Positions 1 to 9,018 of a stretch of 64,000 nucleotides of DNA are shown piece after piece; position 1 is the stretch's first letter; each line of letters opens with the position of its first letter. The notes under the pieces are model-generated. The model was not told the origin of the DNA and did no database searches. It worked only from the letters and a program-made list of their open reading frames with translations. Source of the DNA: Halomarina rubra (GTDB taxonomy: Archaea; Halobacteriota; Halobacteria; Halobacteriales; Haloarculaceae). Where the stretch lies: positions 382,475-446,474 of the forward strand of contig NZ_JALXFV010000008.1 in NCBI RefSeq assembly GCF_023699475.1, given 5' to 3'. A program made the translations under genes and the position numbers.

Positions 1-212
1 CTGCAGATAGTCGTCGGCCTCCCCGCGAGGACTACTCTCGAGAGCGGTGTGTCGTGGGACCGACGGTCCGGCGGGTCCTCGGCGACCAGGCGTCGAGCGT
101 GCTCGTCTCGGCGTCCGGGGTGCTGATTCCGCTCTCGGCGCTGTTGCTCGTCGGGAGTCTGGTGCTCGTCGGCAGACGCGTCACTCCGGCCGGCGCGGCC
201 GCTGGAGCGTGA
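1..212 (+). CDS. C-terminal part of an unidentified membrane protein (5' end outside window)
   Basis: An open frame is already open at the left edge and ends in TGA at 210-212. The last ~70 residues include one hydrophobic segment (SVLVSASGVLIPLSALLLVG and following) then a short basic and Ala-rich tail, so the protein ends with a membrane anchor whose C-terminus is probably cytoplasmic. No family is recognisable from this fragment. It is transcribed towards the convergent zinc-ribbon gene. Confidence 0.5.
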   Translation, partial: ADSRRPPREDYSRERCVVGPTVRRVLGDQASSVLVSASGVLIPLSALLLVGSLVLVGRRVTPAGAAAGA

Positions 213-248
213 GTGTGTCGTGAGAACGGGTTGCGGGTGTCGCGCGGC

Positions 249-422
249 TCAGGCCTGTACGTCGGCGTCGCTCTCGATGTCGCCGATGCGGACGAAGCCG
301 TAGTCACACTCGCTGCACTGCCACTTCGTCTTCTCGCCGAGGTGGACGAGCGTGCTCGCCGTCCGCCAGAACGTCTGCTCCTCGCCGCACTCCGGGCAGT
401 AGTGTTGGGTTTCGAGGCTCAT
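249..422 (-). CDS. small zinc-ribbon protein (57 aa)
   Basis: Two CxxC pairs (CPEC near residue 9 and CSEC near residue 37) frame a compact zinc beta-ribbon, followed by an aromatic YGFVRI stretch and an acidic tail. The start chosen is ATG at 422 (MSLETQHY...), because an upstream in-frame ATG adds only a basic, un-haloarchaeal extension. It resembles a family of tiny haloarchaeal putative zinc-ribbon proteins (I believe annotated as DUF7838), whose role is unknown; nucleic-acid binding is plausible but not shown. It is divergent from the cobalamin adenosyltransferase gene. Confidence 0.8.
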   Translation of the reverse strand: MSLETQHYCPECGEEQTFWRTASTLVHLGEKTKWQCSECDYGFVRIGDIESDADVQA

Positions 423-550
423 ACTCCGGCTTCCTCCCGCGGCGCACTTCACGCTTCGCTTTCACTCCGGACCGACGGTCACGTTCGTCGGTGGGTGGGG
501 CGACCCTCGCCTCCGACCGGGTATAAGTCGGTGGCCGACGAGGGAGTGGT

Positions 551-1084
551 ATGAAGATCTACACCGGTCGCGGCGACGAGGGGATGACCGACCTCCGGAA
601 CATGGCACGCGTCTCGAAGACCAGCGCGCGCATCGAAGCGTACGGCACCGTCGACGAGGCCAACGCGCTCATCGGCGTCATCCGCCCGTCGGGGCACGAC
701 GACATCGACGAACACCTCCGGGCCATCCAGAACCACCTCCACGTCATCCAAGCGGACTTCGCGGACCCCGACGACGACAGCGACGTCCCCCGCATCGACG
801 AATCGGACGTCGACGAGTTGGAGTCGTGGATGGACGGGTACGACGACGAACTCGACCCGCTGACCTCGTTCATCCTCCCCAGCGGGAGCGAACCCGGGGC
901 GAAGCTCCACCACGCACGCGCGGTGGTCCGACGGGCCGAACGCCGCGCCGTTCAGTTGGCCGCCAGCGACCCCATCAACGTCGAGGCCATCGCGTACCTG
1001 AATCGGTTGTCGGACGCGCTGTTCGTGTTCGGACGCGTCGTCAACAAACGCGAGGGCGTCCCCGAGGAGTCACCGACCTACTGA
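551..1084 (+). CDS. pduO: PduO-type ATP:cob(I)alamin adenosyltransferase
   Basis: Transfers the 5'-deoxyadenosyl group of ATP to cob(I)alamin, giving coenzyme B12 in the cytoplasm. The N-terminus has the family ATP-binding signature TGRGDEGMT (residues 5-13), followed by the helical-bundle motifs YGTVDEANALIG and, near the C-terminus, RRAERRAVQL and YLNRLSDALFVFGR. At 177 residues it matches the family length. It starts at ATG 551, about 30 bases after a TATA-like element, and is monocistronic. Haloarchaea use adenosylcobalamin in methylmalonyl-CoA mutase and ribonucleotide reductase, which suits the propionyl-CoA carboxylase genes later in the window. Confidence 0.95.
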   Translation: MKIYTGRGDEGMTDLRNMARVSKTSARIEAYGTVDEANALIGVIRPSGHDDIDEHLRAIQNHLHVIQADFADPDDDSDVPRIDESDVDELESWMDGYDDELDPLTSFILPSGSEPGAKLHHARAVVRRAERRAVQLAASDPINVEAIAYLNRLSDALFVFGRVVNKREGVPEESPTY

Positions 1085-1104
1085 ACGTCACACGACAAGG
1101 GAAT

Positions 1105-1112
1105 CGTTAAGT
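1105..1112 (+). promoter_or_regulatory. TATA-like box of tRNA-Val
   Basis: The A/T-rich stretch CGTTAAGT in otherwise GC-rich DNA lies 26-33 bases before the first base of the mature tRNA, the expected box A spacing for an archaeal promoter. Confidence 0.5.
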
Positions 1113-1137
1113 CCCGGGACCGATTTCGTTCGACTGC

Positions 1138-1212
1138 GGGTTGGTGATCTAGGCCGGTTATGATACCTCCTTCACACGGAGGAAGTCGGCGGTTCAAATC
1201 CGCCCCAACCCA
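1138..1212 (+). tRNA. tRNA-Val, anticodon CAC
   Basis: A complete cloverleaf folds: acceptor GGGTTGG pairs with CCAACCC (1205-1211), discriminator A at 1212, anticodon stem CCTCC/GGAGG enclosing loop TTCACAC (anticodon CAC, reading GTG), and T-arm GGCGG TTCAAAT CCGCC. No intron is present and CCA is not encoded, as usual in archaea. It lies just downstream of the cobalamin adenosyltransferase gene. Confidence 0.97.
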
Positions 1213-1337
1213 CTCCTCTCGGTTACGTCTCCCACCCAGAGCGTAGCGGCGAGCAGTCGACACTCACGGTCGGTCTCGGTAAGTAGCGAACCGAGTGCTA
1301 CTGGGCGGTGAGCACGAAGAGAAGGTCCGAGAGTCGG

Positions 1338-3686
1338 TTACTGCTGTCGCCGTGCCAGCAGCGCCGCGGCAACGAGTGCCACGAGCGCCGCGACGACGCC
1401 GAAGCCGGGGCCGAAGCCGCTGGAGGAGTCGGTGGTTTCGCTGTCACCGCCTCTGACGACGTCGGTGACGCCCTCGGTCGAGTTGTTGTTGCTCACCGGT
1501 GCGGCGGGCCCTGCAGCCACGTCCTCACCGTCGGTCGTGGTCGTTGCGGAGCCGCCGTCGGTGGTCGGGGCCGGTTCGCTGGTGGTCGGAGCGGGCGTCG
1601 TCGTGTCGTCCGCGCCGTCCGAGGTTCCGCTGTCGGTGTCGCTCTCGCCGTCGGTGTTCGTCTCGTCGGAACTCGACGAGTCGTCACCGCTGCCGACGTC
1701 GGAGTCGCTGCTGGAGTCGGACCCGTCGTTCGTTCCCGAGGTCGAGTCCGACCCGTCGTCGCTGGAGTCGTCCGTCTCCGAACTGGTGTCGGAGTCGTCG
1801 CTCGTGTCGGACGAGGTGTCGTCGGTGCTGTCGTCGGTCGGATCGTCGCTGGTGTCCGAATCGTCGGACGACGAGTCGTCGGAGCTCTGGTCGTCCGTGC
1901 CGTCGTCGGAGTCACTCGAATCGTCCGAGTCGTCGGTTTCGGAGCCGTCTCCGCTCTCGGGAGTGCTCGTGTCGTCCGAACCGTCGCTGTCGGTGTCGGA
2001 ATCGCTGTCGTCGGCGTCGTCACCGGACCCGTCTTCGGGAGCCTCGGTCGTGTCGTCGGGGGTCTCCGTCTCGTCCGGCGTTTCGGTGTCTTCTGGTGTC
2101 TCGGTGTCGTCCGGCGTTTCGGTGTCCTGCGACGGAGCCTCCGCGTCGACCGTCAGTGAGTAGTGGTTGAAGCCGGTGATGCCGTCACCGCCCACCACGA
2201 CGTAGTACTCGCCGTCCTGGGGGACGGTCGCCGAGAGCAGTCCGCCACCGCAGTTCGTCCCGGGGGTACAGCGGGCGCGGTCCTCGTCGAGCACGTTACC
2301 GTCGCCGTCGACGATCCGGTAGTCGAACGAGTTGGTGACGTACCCCTGCCAGTCGAGGCTCACGTCGATGGTCGAGTTTGCAGCCGCGGAGACGGCGTAG
2401 TAGTCCGTGTCGCCGTCACCGAGGACCGCGTCGAGCGAGTCCGAGGACATCGCCGCCGCCGAACTCATCGCGTCGTTCGACTCGTAGCTATCGGGACTGG
2501 CCGTGTCGACGCCGAACTGGTAGCTCTGCGGGTCCTCCTCGGGGAGGTCACCGTCGTAGGTGTACTCGACGGTGTACTCACCGCCCGTCGTAGCGAGGCC
2601 ACCGACCTGAACCGCGTCCGGACCCATCTCGGCGCTGTCGAACGTGTTGCCGGACGGGCCCGTGACGGTCACGGACATCACGTCAGGGGTCCCCGCGAGC
2701 GCGGAGACGCGGAGGTAGTTCCCCTCCTCGACGTCGACGGTGTAGGTGTCGGTCGTGTCGCTCTGACTCACAGTGTCGTCGTAGCTGTTACCGGGACTGG
2801 CGGACTTCGGGTCGCCGTCGTCGACCTGCTCGGTCGTCTCGTTCTCCGGCTGCTGGAAGCTCGTCCACATCTCGTAGGCGTCGTAGCCGCGCACGCCGCC
2901 GCTCACGTGGACGTAGTAGGTCCCGTCTGCTGGTGCGTTCGTCGAGACACCCCGCGGGTTGCACGGGCCGGCACCGGGCGTACACTGGCTGCTGGTCTCG
3001 GCGAGCACCGTGCCGCTCTCGTCGAGAATCTCGATGGTGTAGGAGTTGTCGAGCAGGTTCTCGTCGCGGTCGAGGTCGGCGACGATGCCCGTTCCCTCGG
3101 CCGCTTCGAGAGCGAACCAGTCGTCGTCACCCTCGGTGAGTTCGGCGTCGACGGTCGTCGTCTCGGAGAGCGTCGTCGCGGAACTCATGGCGTCGTTGGA
3201 CTCGTAGCTGTCGGGACCGACGGTGGTCACCTTGAACGAGTAGTCCGCGGGGTCGCTGCTGGGGTAGTCCCCGCCTCCGTCGAACTCGACGGTGTACTCT
3301 CCGGTCTCGGGGGCCTGTGCGCCAAGCAGAATCCACTCGACATACACGTCGTACGAGTCGAGCGTCTCCCCGGAGGGCGTGTAGATGGTCGCGTCCATCG
3401 TGCTCGGGCTCCCCGTGATGCTGCCGAGGCGGATGTACTCACCCTGTTCGGCTGAGAACGTGAACGAGTCGCTCGTGTCGTTCTCCGACAACGACTCGTC
3501 GTAGCTCTGGCCGGTCGAGATGGCCGTCGGCGCGTTGCCGCCGTCCTGGGCGGCCGCACCGACGCTGATGGCGGTCGCCATCCCACCGAGAACCACCGTG
3601 AGGGCGAGTGTGAGGGCGAGGATGCGGGGAAGGGCAGTGCGTGTGCGGGAACGTGCCGGCGTACTGGCCGGTCTCCTAGGACGCAT
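1338..3686 (-). CDS. secreted PPC-domain surface protein with PGF-CTERM anchor
   Basis: A 782-residue exported protein. Residues ~1-46 form a basic, then hydrophobic, signal peptide. Then come four beta-sandwich PPC-like domains (to ~residue 520) arranged A-B-A-B: the pairs share phrases such as DSYESNDAMSSA and a C-x(5)-C pair (CTPGAGPC and CTPGTNC), so a ~230-residue unit has been duplicated internally. A stalk of ~220 residues rich in Asp, Ser, Thr and Glu follows, beginning with TETPDD-type repeats. The C-terminus is GPGFGVVAALVALVAAALLARRQQ-like: PGF motif, hydrophobic segment, basic tail, the signal for archaeosortase A processing and lipid attachment. It is likely a heavily glycosylated cell-surface protein. 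Ligand or activity is unknown. Confidence 0.9.
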   Translation of the reverse strand: MRPRRPASTPARSRTRTALPRILALTLALTVVLGGMATAISVGAAAQDGGNAPTAISTGQSYDESLSENDTSDSFTFSAEQGEYIRLGSITGSPSTMDATIYTPSGETLDSYDVYVEWILLGAQAPETGEYTVEFDGGGDYPSSDPADYSFKVTTVGPDSYESNDAMSSATTLSETTTVDAELTEGDDDWFALEAAEGTGIVADLDRDENLLDNSYTIEILDESGTVLAETSSQCTPGAGPCNPRGVSTNAPADGTYYVHVSGGVRGYDAYEMWTSFQQPENETTEQVDDGDPKSASPGNSYDDTVSQSDTTDTYTVDVEEGNYLRVSALAGTPDVMSVTVTGPSGNTFDSAEMGPDAVQVGGLATTGGEYTVEYTYDGDLPEEDPQSYQFGVDTASPDSYESNDAMSSAAAMSSDSLDAVLGDGDTDYYAVSAAANSTIDVSLDWQGYVTNSFDYRIVDGDGNVLDEDRARCTPGTNCGGGLLSATVPQDGEYYVVVGGDGITGFNHYSLTVDAEAPSQDTETPDDTETPEDTETPDETETPDDTTEAPEDGSGDDADDSDSDTDSDGSDDTSTPESGDGSETDDSDDSSDSDDGTDDQSSDDSSSDDSDTSDDPTDDSTDDTSSDTSDDSDTSSETDDSSDDGSDSTSGTNDGSDSSSDSDVGSGDDSSSSDETNTDGESDTDSGTSDGADDTTTPAPTTSEPAPTTDGGSATTTTDGEDVAAGPAAPVSNNNSTEGVTDVVRGGDSETTDSSSGFGPGFGVVAALVALVAAALLARRQQ

Positions 3687-3710
3687 AGTCCCGCGTTCAA
3701 GACCAACCAG

Positions 3711-3718
3711 TATATATG
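3711..3718 (-). promoter_or_regulatory. TATA box of the PPC surface-protein gene
   Basis: TATATATG on the plus strand (CATATATA on the coding strand) lies 25-32 bases ahead of the ATG at 3686 in a local A/T-rich island (3711-3760). The spacing predicts a leaderless or nearly leaderless transcript. Confidence 0.7.
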
Positions 3719-3882
3719 TTCACAAAATAGCATATTTCCGTGAGTTTCTTTGTTGGGTGTATGTCTGCCGAAAGCGCCGAATTCGTCGCGCTGAGCCGCG
3801 ACGATGCGTGTCCTTGCACAGGCAACCGAAACGAACGACATACCCTCAGACATTTTGGTAAGGAAACTGTCAGTTGTGCGGG

Positions 3883-4200
3883 TCACTCGGGGCCGGTCCT
3901 GCCACCCCAAACTAGCTTCTCGGGAATCCGGACGTGTGTGTCCCGCTCGACCGACAACTGGCAGGACAGCCGTGGGTAGCCGAACCGAGCTGCCAGTCGG
4001 TCGTGCCAGTGGTTGGGTGCACGAGGTGTCAGTAGTCGGGCCCCACAGGTCGCACAGAGGCCGCGACCGCCACAGTTCGCCCGCTCGGTGAGTGTGGTGT
4101 ACGGCGAGAGCCCTTCGGCCAGCAACACCTCCCGGAGATTCGCCCCACGGGGGACGGCCAGTTCAGTCGTGCCGCCGTCGTGCTCGACCCTGACCGTCAC
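3883..4200 (-). CDS. 2Fe-2S ferredoxin
   Basis: A small electron carrier of 105 residues. The cluster ligands are visible as Cys43-x5-Cys49-x2-Cys52 (CGGRGLCATC) and Cys80 (RLSC), the adrenodoxin-like spacing rather than the C-x4-C of plant-type and major haloarchaeal ferredoxins. It lacks the long acidic insertion typical of the main haloarchaeal ferredoxin. A P450 gene is encoded ~1.2 kb away on the same strand, so a partner role is conceivable, but no operon links them. Confidence 0.85.
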   Translation of the reverse strand: MTVRVEHDGGTTELAVPRGANLREVLLAEGLSPYTTLTERANCGGRGLCATCGARLLTPRAPNHWHDRLAARFGYPRLSCQLSVERDTHVRIPEKLVWGGRTGPE

Positions 4201-4385
4201 GGTCGGACCGTCGTCGCTCGTCGCGTCTCGCTCGGTCGCTCCGTCGTCGACACGCCGGGTTTCTCACGACCGGAGAGAGGGCTGTGAGAGGGTTACACGT
4301 TGTCCAGGCGGCGACTCCCCGTCTCCGACCAGCGACCGAGAGGGGGACCGGACGACCTTTCGCCCGGAGCCACGAACGGCACCCG

Positions 4386-4907
4386 ATGACCGAGGAGACC
4401 GACGACACCGACGACGGGCGCATCGTCGTCGTCGATGGCGAGACGCGAATCGAGGACGCGCTGGCGGTCCGACGAACGGTGTTCATCGAGGAGCAGGCGG
4501 TCCCCGAGGACCTCGAACTCGACGCCTACGACGACGCGCCCGACACGACCCACCTCGTCGCGTACGACGGCGACCGGCCGGTCGGAACCGCACGACTCCG
4601 CCCGTACGACGGTGAGACACACGAGGAGAGGAGGGATGGAGACGACGGGGACGGCGAGCACCAGACGGGGACCGTCGGGAAGGTCCAGCGGGTCGCCGTC
4701 GTAGCCGACCGCCGCGGCGAGGGGTGGGGCCGACGACTCGTGACCTGCATCGAACACGTCGCGCGCGAGCGGGGATTCGACCGACTCACGCTCGACGTCC
4801 AGACCCACGCGCGGGAGTTCTACGAGGGACTGGACTACGAGGTCGTCAGCGAGGACGAGTTCCTGGACGCGGGCATCCCGCACGTCGAGATGGAGAAGCG
4901 ACTGTGA
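4386..4907 (+). CDS. GNAT-family N-acetyltransferase (ElaA-like)
   Basis: A 173-residue GNAT fold. The N-terminal part (EDALAVRRTVFIEEQ) matches the start of ElaA-type acetyltransferases, and the acetyl-CoA loop is VQRVAVVADRRGEGWGRRLV. The C-terminal AREFYEGLDYE motif is also typical. ATG 4386 is chosen because residues encoded further upstream are basic and unlike haloarchaeal proteins. Substrate is not predictable. An acidic insertion (residues ~80-92, EERRDGDDGDGE) is a halophilic embellishment. Confidence 0.85.
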   Translation: MTEETDDTDDGRIVVVDGETRIEDALAVRRTVFIEEQAVPEDLELDAYDDAPDTTHLVAYDGDRPVGTARLRPYDGETHEERRDGDDGDGEHQTGTVGKVQRVAVVADRRGEGWGRRLVTCIEHVARERGFDRLTLDVQTHAREFYEGLDYEVVSEDEFLDAGIPHVEMEKRL

Positions 4908-4948
4908 GCGGAGCGTGCGGAAGAATCGATTGCGGTGCCGCGCGGCGT

Positions 4949-5335
4949 CTACCGGTCCGAACGGATGCGGTACTCGTCGCGGGCGGCCTGGAGCGCGGCC
5001 GCGAAGATGGCGAGGTAGTCGACGAGGTCGAGGTCCTCGAAGCGGTCGCCGCCGAGACCCTGGCCGCTCGACGTCTTGACCTCGAGACCGTCGTCGTCAT
5101 CGTCGTCCTTCGTCGAGACGGTGTCGATACCTGCTTCGTCGTCGTCGACGCTCCCGACGGCGCTCGACGTATCGTCGGTGGTGGCGTCCGGCCCCGACGA
5201 GCCTCGCCCCTTGAGCTTCAGCACGACGAACAGGACGGCGAGCAGGCCCAGCGCCCCGACGATGCGTTTGATCTTGCCGCCGCCGCTCTCGACCTCCTCG
5301 ATGTCGACTTCCTCGGCGATATCTGAATCGGACAT
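4949..5335 (-). CDS. small single-span membrane protein, unknown function
   Basis: A 128-residue protein starting at ATG 5335 (MSDSDIAEEVD). An acidic N-terminus is followed by GGGKIKRIVGALGLLAVLFVVLKLK (one membrane span, residues ~25-40), then a low-complexity Asp/Ser/Thr region and a C-terminal helix LVDYLAIFAAALQAARDEYRIR. No recognised family. It is convergent with the GNAT gene and lies upstream of nothing obvious on its strand. Confidence 0.75.
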   Translation of the reverse strand: MSDSDIAEEVDIEEVESGGGKIKRIVGALGLLAVLFVVLKLKGRGSSGPDATTDDTSSAVGSVDDDEAGIDTVSTKDDDDDDGLEVKTSSGQGLGGDRFEDLDLVDYLAIFAAALQAARDEYRIRSDR

Positions 5336-5415
5336 TGTCGATTGCAGTGGTTCGCCAGCCGCGTATTTAGTCACTCAATTGCCGGTGATTTTGGCCTCGA
5401 AATGGCGGCCGCGCG

Positions 5416-6792
5416 TCAGGTCTGTTCTCTCACCGCACGCTCGTGGAGGACGATCTCGATGGGGTCGCGAGGGTGCATCGTCAGCGACGGCCGGAGGTCG
5501 AGGTCCGGCGACGAGGCGAGTTCGGGTGTGAACCGTCGCAACGCCATGCTCAGGATTATCTTCGCCTCGACCAGCGAGAACTGGCGGCCGATACACGCTC
5601 GCGGGCCGGCCCCGAACGGGAAGTAGGCGTACGGGTGGCGCTCGCGGGCGCGCGCCGGCGTCCAGCGGTCGGGGTCGAACGTCTCTGGGTCCTCCCAGTA
5701 GTCGGGGTGGCGGTGGAGCACCCACTGGGGCACCATCAACAGCGAGTCCGCCGGCACCCGGTAGCCACTCAGTCGCACGTCGACGTTCGGCTGACGGAAC
5801 ATCGTGTACACCGGCGGGAGCACGCGCATCGTCTCCTTCAGGACGCGCTCGGTGTACTCCAGGTTCCGGAGGTCGCCCATCCCCGGGCGCTCGCCCGCGT
5901 CGAGCACCGCGTCGACCTCCTCGTGGAGTCGCTCGAGCACCTCGGGGTGGTTGCCGAGCTGGTGGAACGCGTAGGTGAGCGTCAGCGCCGTCGTGTCGTG
6001 CCCCGCGAGCAGCATCGTCGTCATCTCGTTGTGGACCTGTTCGGCGGTCTGGTCGCCCGCACCCTCCGCGCGAAGCAGTCGCGAGAGGAAGTCGTCGCCC
6101 GCGTTCCCGCCGGAACGAGCGTGCCCGCTGGTACGACCCAACGCCCGGCGACGCTCGATGAGGTCGTCGACGACACCGTCGAGCGTCTCCAGTGCCTCGT
6201 TGTACTCCCTGTTGCTCGGCGTCGGCACCCACGGCGGCGTCAGAAAGCGGATGGGGTCGGGTTCGAACCGCGCCCCCAGCGGTTCGAGGTTGTTCTGGAC
6301 CTCCAGCACCGTCTCCGGGTCGGGGTCGACGCCGAACATCGCGTTGACGATGACGTCGACGGTGAGCCGCGCCAGCGGCAACTGCACGTCGAACGGCTCG
6401 CCGCTGGGCCACTCGTCGAGCGCACGTTCGGTCTTCTCGCCCATCGTGTCGACCAGCCCCGCGATGCGACCCATGTTGAACGCGGGTTGGGCGATGGCGC
6501 GCTGTCGCTCCCAGTACTCGCCCGTCGAGAGGAGGAGACCGTCACCCAGCAACCCCGTGAGCGCGTCGTCCTGGAAGTCGGCCTTCCGGAACGCCGCCTC
6601 GTCGTTCGTCAGCACGGTCTCGACGTCGTCGGGGTTCATCAGGATGTACGTGTCGAGGGGCCCGAGTCGGAACGTCGCGATGTCGCGGTACGCGCGGCGG
6701 ACCGCGTCCATGAACCGAAACGGGTCCCGCGCGTAGTCGAAGGTGCTGCCCACGACCGGCGGTTCGGGCGGTCCGGGCGGCTGGGTGTTCAT
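5416..6792 (-). CDS. cytochrome P450
   Basis: Heme-thiolate monooxygenase of 458 residues, cytoplasmic. All diagnostic motifs are present: I-helix oxygen-activation motif AGHDTTA, K-helix ExxR in LKETMRVLPP, the PERF-like FDPDRW, and the heme loop FPFGAGPRACIGRQF with the proximal Cys at ~residue 400. The start ATG 6792 gives the usual N-terminus for soluble P450s, without a membrane anchor. It resembles the single P450 common in haloarchaea (CYP174-like, from memory). Physiological substrate unknown; electron donors could be a ferredoxin such as the one at 3883-4200. Confidence 0.95.
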   Translation of the reverse strand: MNTQPPGPPEPPVVGSTFDYARDPFRFMDAVRRAYRDIATFRLGPLDTYILMNPDDVETVLTNDEAAFRKADFQDDALTGLLGDGLLLSTGEYWERQRAIAQPAFNMGRIAGLVDTMGEKTERALDEWPSGEPFDVQLPLARLTVDVIVNAMFGVDPDPETVLEVQNNLEPLGARFEPDPIRFLTPPWVPTPSNREYNEALETLDGVVDDLIERRRALGRTSGHARSGGNAGDDFLSRLLRAEGAGDQTAEQVHNEMTTMLLAGHDTTALTLTYAFHQLGNHPEVLERLHEEVDAVLDAGERPGMGDLRNLEYTERVLKETMRVLPPVYTMFRQPNVDVRLSGYRVPADSLLMVPQWVLHRHPDYWEDPETFDPDRWTPARARERHPYAYFPFGAGPRACIGRQFSLVEAKIILSMALRRFTPELASSPDLDLRPSLTMHPRDPIEIVLHERAVREQT

Positions 6793-6931
6793 AGAAAACG
6801 TAGGGTTCGGCGAGCGATAAGGGTTGGTTCGTTCGGGGTTCCGTAGTGTGGTTCCGGGGTCGACGAATCCGACGCGGTCGCTCGCCGTCGGACCGAGACC
6901 ACACCGAAAAATCGTCGACGGACGACGCCGC

Positions 6932-7801
6932 TTACAGCAGGTCCTCGACGTTGTCGGCGACCTCCTCGGGGGTGTCGCCGACGGGGACGCCCGCGTCCTG
7001 GAGCGCCGAGATCTTCGACTCTGCCGTCCCGGTCCCGCTACCGGAGACGATGGCCCCTGCGTGACCCATGCGCTTGCCCGGCGGTGCGGTGCGGCCCGCG
7101 ATGAAGCCCGCGACGGGCGTGTCCATCTGCTCGCCGATGAACGCGGCGGCCTCCTCCTCGTCCTCGCCACCGATCTCACCGCACATCACGACGGCGTCGG
7201 TGTCGGGGTCCTGCTCGAACAGGTCCAGCGCACCGATGAAGTCCGTCCCGATGATGGGGTCGCCGCCGATACCGACGGCGGTCGTCTGGCCGATGCCACG
7301 CTGCGTGAGGCTGTCGACGACCTGGTAGGTCAGCGTCCCCGAGCGGGAGACGAGACCGACGTTCCCCGACGAGAAGATGTTGCCCGGCAGGATGCCGAGT
7401 TTCGCCTCGCCGGGCGTGATGAGACCGGGGCAGTTGGGACCGACGAGGTGCGTGTCGGTCTCAGAGAGGCGCTTGTAGACGCGCGCCATGTCCTGCTGGG
7501 GGACGCCCTCGGTGATGGCGACGACGAGGTCGAGGTCCGTGTCGAGCGCCTCGAACATCGCGTCGGCGGCGAACGCCGGCGGGACGAACACGACGCTCGC
7601 GTCGGCCTCTTCCTCCTCGACGGCCTGCGAGACGGTGTCGTAGACCGGGATGCCGTCGACGTCCTGGCCGCCCTTGCCGGGGACCGCACCGGCGACCACG
7701 TTCGTGCCGTAGTCGACCATCTGCTGGGTGTGGAACTTGCCTTCCCCACCCGTAATGCCCTGTACCACCACGCGCGTGTCGTCGTCTACGAGAATGCTCA
7801 T
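6932..7801 (-). CDS. sucD: succinyl-CoA synthetase (ADP-forming) alpha subunit
   Basis: Alpha subunit of the TCA-cycle enzyme interconverting succinyl-CoA and succinate with ATP formation. CoA-binding Rossmann motif [15 protein letters not shown] is at the N-terminus, [17 protein letters not shown] in the middle, and the phosphorylated histidine lies in GHAGAIVSG near residue 245. At 289 residues it is full length. Its ATG overlaps the sucC stop by four bases (ATGA), giving translational coupling. Confidence 0.98.
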   Translation of the reverse strand: MSILVDDDTRVVVQGITGGEGKFHTQQMVDYGTNVVAGAVPGKGGQDVDGIPVYDTVSQAVEEEEADASVVFVPPAFAADAMFEALDTDLDLVVAITEGVPQQDMARVYKRLSETDTHLVGPNCPGLITPGEAKLGILPGNIFSSGNVGLVSRSGTLTYQVVDSLTQRGIGQTTAVGIGGDPIIGTDFIGALDLFEQDPDTDAVVMCGEIGGEDEEEAAAFIGEQMDTPVAGFIAGRTAPPGKRMGHAGAIVSGSGTGTAESKISALQDAGVPVGDTPEEVADNVEDLL

Positions 7802-8952
7802 TTGTCTGCCTCCGTGTCCGCGTACTCGACGGCACGCTGGACGGCGTCCTCCAGCGTCTTCTCGACCGTCACGAGGTCCGTGTTCAGAATCTCCATCCCC
7901 TCCTCTGCGTTCGTCCCCGCGAGGCGGACGACGACGGGCTTGGGAATCTCCTCGAACGATTCGAGCGCCTCGTTGATACCCTTCGCCACCTCGTCACCGC
8001 GGGTGATGCCGCCGAAGATGTTGAACACGACGCTGTCGACGTTCTCGTCGGAGAACACCATGTCCAGCGCGTTCGCGACACGGGACGCCTTCGCGCCGCC
8101 CCCGATGTCGAGGAAGTTGGCGGGTTCGCCGCCGTAGTAGTCGACGAGGTCCAGCGTCGTCATGACGAGGCCCGCGCCGTTGCCGATGATGCCCGTGTTG
8201 CCCGAGAGCCGGACGTAGTCGAAGCCGTACTCGTCGGCCTTCGCCTCCAGGTCGTCCTGGGAGCTGTCGCCCTCCTCTTCCATCTCCTGCAGGTCGGCGT
8301 GGCGGAACAGCGCGTCGTCGTCGATGTTCATGACGGCGTCCGCACAGACGACTTCGCGGTCGCTCGTTATCATGACCGGGTTGACCTCGATGTCCGTCGA
8401 GTCCTTGTCGTCCCAGAGCTGGTAGAGCGTCGTGAGAACGCTCGCGACGTCCATCGCGACGTCGCGCTCGACGCCCGCGTCGTAGACCGCCTTGCGGGCC
8501 TGGAACGGGTGCATCCCGAACGACGGGTCGACGTGCACGCGCGAGATGGCCTCGGGCGTCTCCTCGGCGACCGACTCGATGTCGACGCCGCCTTTCGTCG
8601 AGACCATCGCGACGGGCTTGCCCTCGTTGCGGTCCATCGTGACGCCGACGTACAGTTCGTTGACGAAGTCGACGGCCGCCTCGACGAGCACGCGGTCGAC
8701 GTGCAGCCCCTTGAGGTCCATCCCGAGGATGCGGTCCGCGGCCTCGCGGGCCTCCTCCTCGTCGTCAACGAGTTCGATACCGCCGGCCTTCCCGCGGCCC
8801 CCGACCTGCACCTGCGCCTTGATGGCGACCGGGTAGCCCACGTTCTCGGCCGCTTCGACGACCTCGTCGACACTCGCGGCGAGCTTCGAATCCGGTACCG
8901 GAAGCCCCGCGTCGGCGAACACCTGTTTCGCCTGATACTCGTGGAGTTTCAT
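7798..8952 (-). CDS. sucC: succinyl-CoA synthetase (ADP-forming) beta subunit
   Basis: The 384-residue ATP-grasp subunit. [20 protein letters not shown] is the canonical family start, [17 protein letters not shown] is the nucleotide-binding loop, and FNIFGGITR with GTNAEEG forms the subunit and phosphate-site region. It is the first gene of the sucC-sucD operon. Upstream, a short A/T-richer stretch (CTTAAAT on the coding side near 8978) may hold the promoter. Confidence 0.98.
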   Translation of the reverse strand: MKLHEYQAKQVFADAGLPVPDSKLAASVDEVVEAAENVGYPVAIKAQVQVGGRGKAGGIELVDDEEEAREAADRILGMDLKGLHVDRVLVEAAVDFVNELYVGVTMDRNEGKPVAMVSTKGGVDIESVAEETPEAISRVHVDPSFGMHPFQARKAVYDAGVERDVAMDVASVLTTLYQLWDDKDSTDIEVNPVMITSDREVVCADAVMNIDDDALFRHADLQEMEEEGDSSQDDLEAKADEYGFDYVRLSGNTGIIGNGAGLVMTTLDLVDYYGGEPANFLDIGGGAKASRVANALDMVFSDENVDSVVFNIFGGITRGDEVAKGINEALESFEEIPKPVVVRLAGTNAEEGMEILNTDLVTVEKTLEDAVQRAVEYADTEADK

Positions 8953-9018
8953 CGCCTGTAGGCGCGTTCGGACTCCGCTTAAATCCCGCCGGTTCCGGTA
9001 TGGTTCGCGGTCACTCGG

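Noticed and set aside
1432-2163. 243-residue Ser/Val-rich open frame on the plus strand
   Set aside because: It is the exact antisense of the Asp/Ser/Thr stalk of the surface protein; GAC/TCG repeats read backwards give Val/Ser codons without stops.
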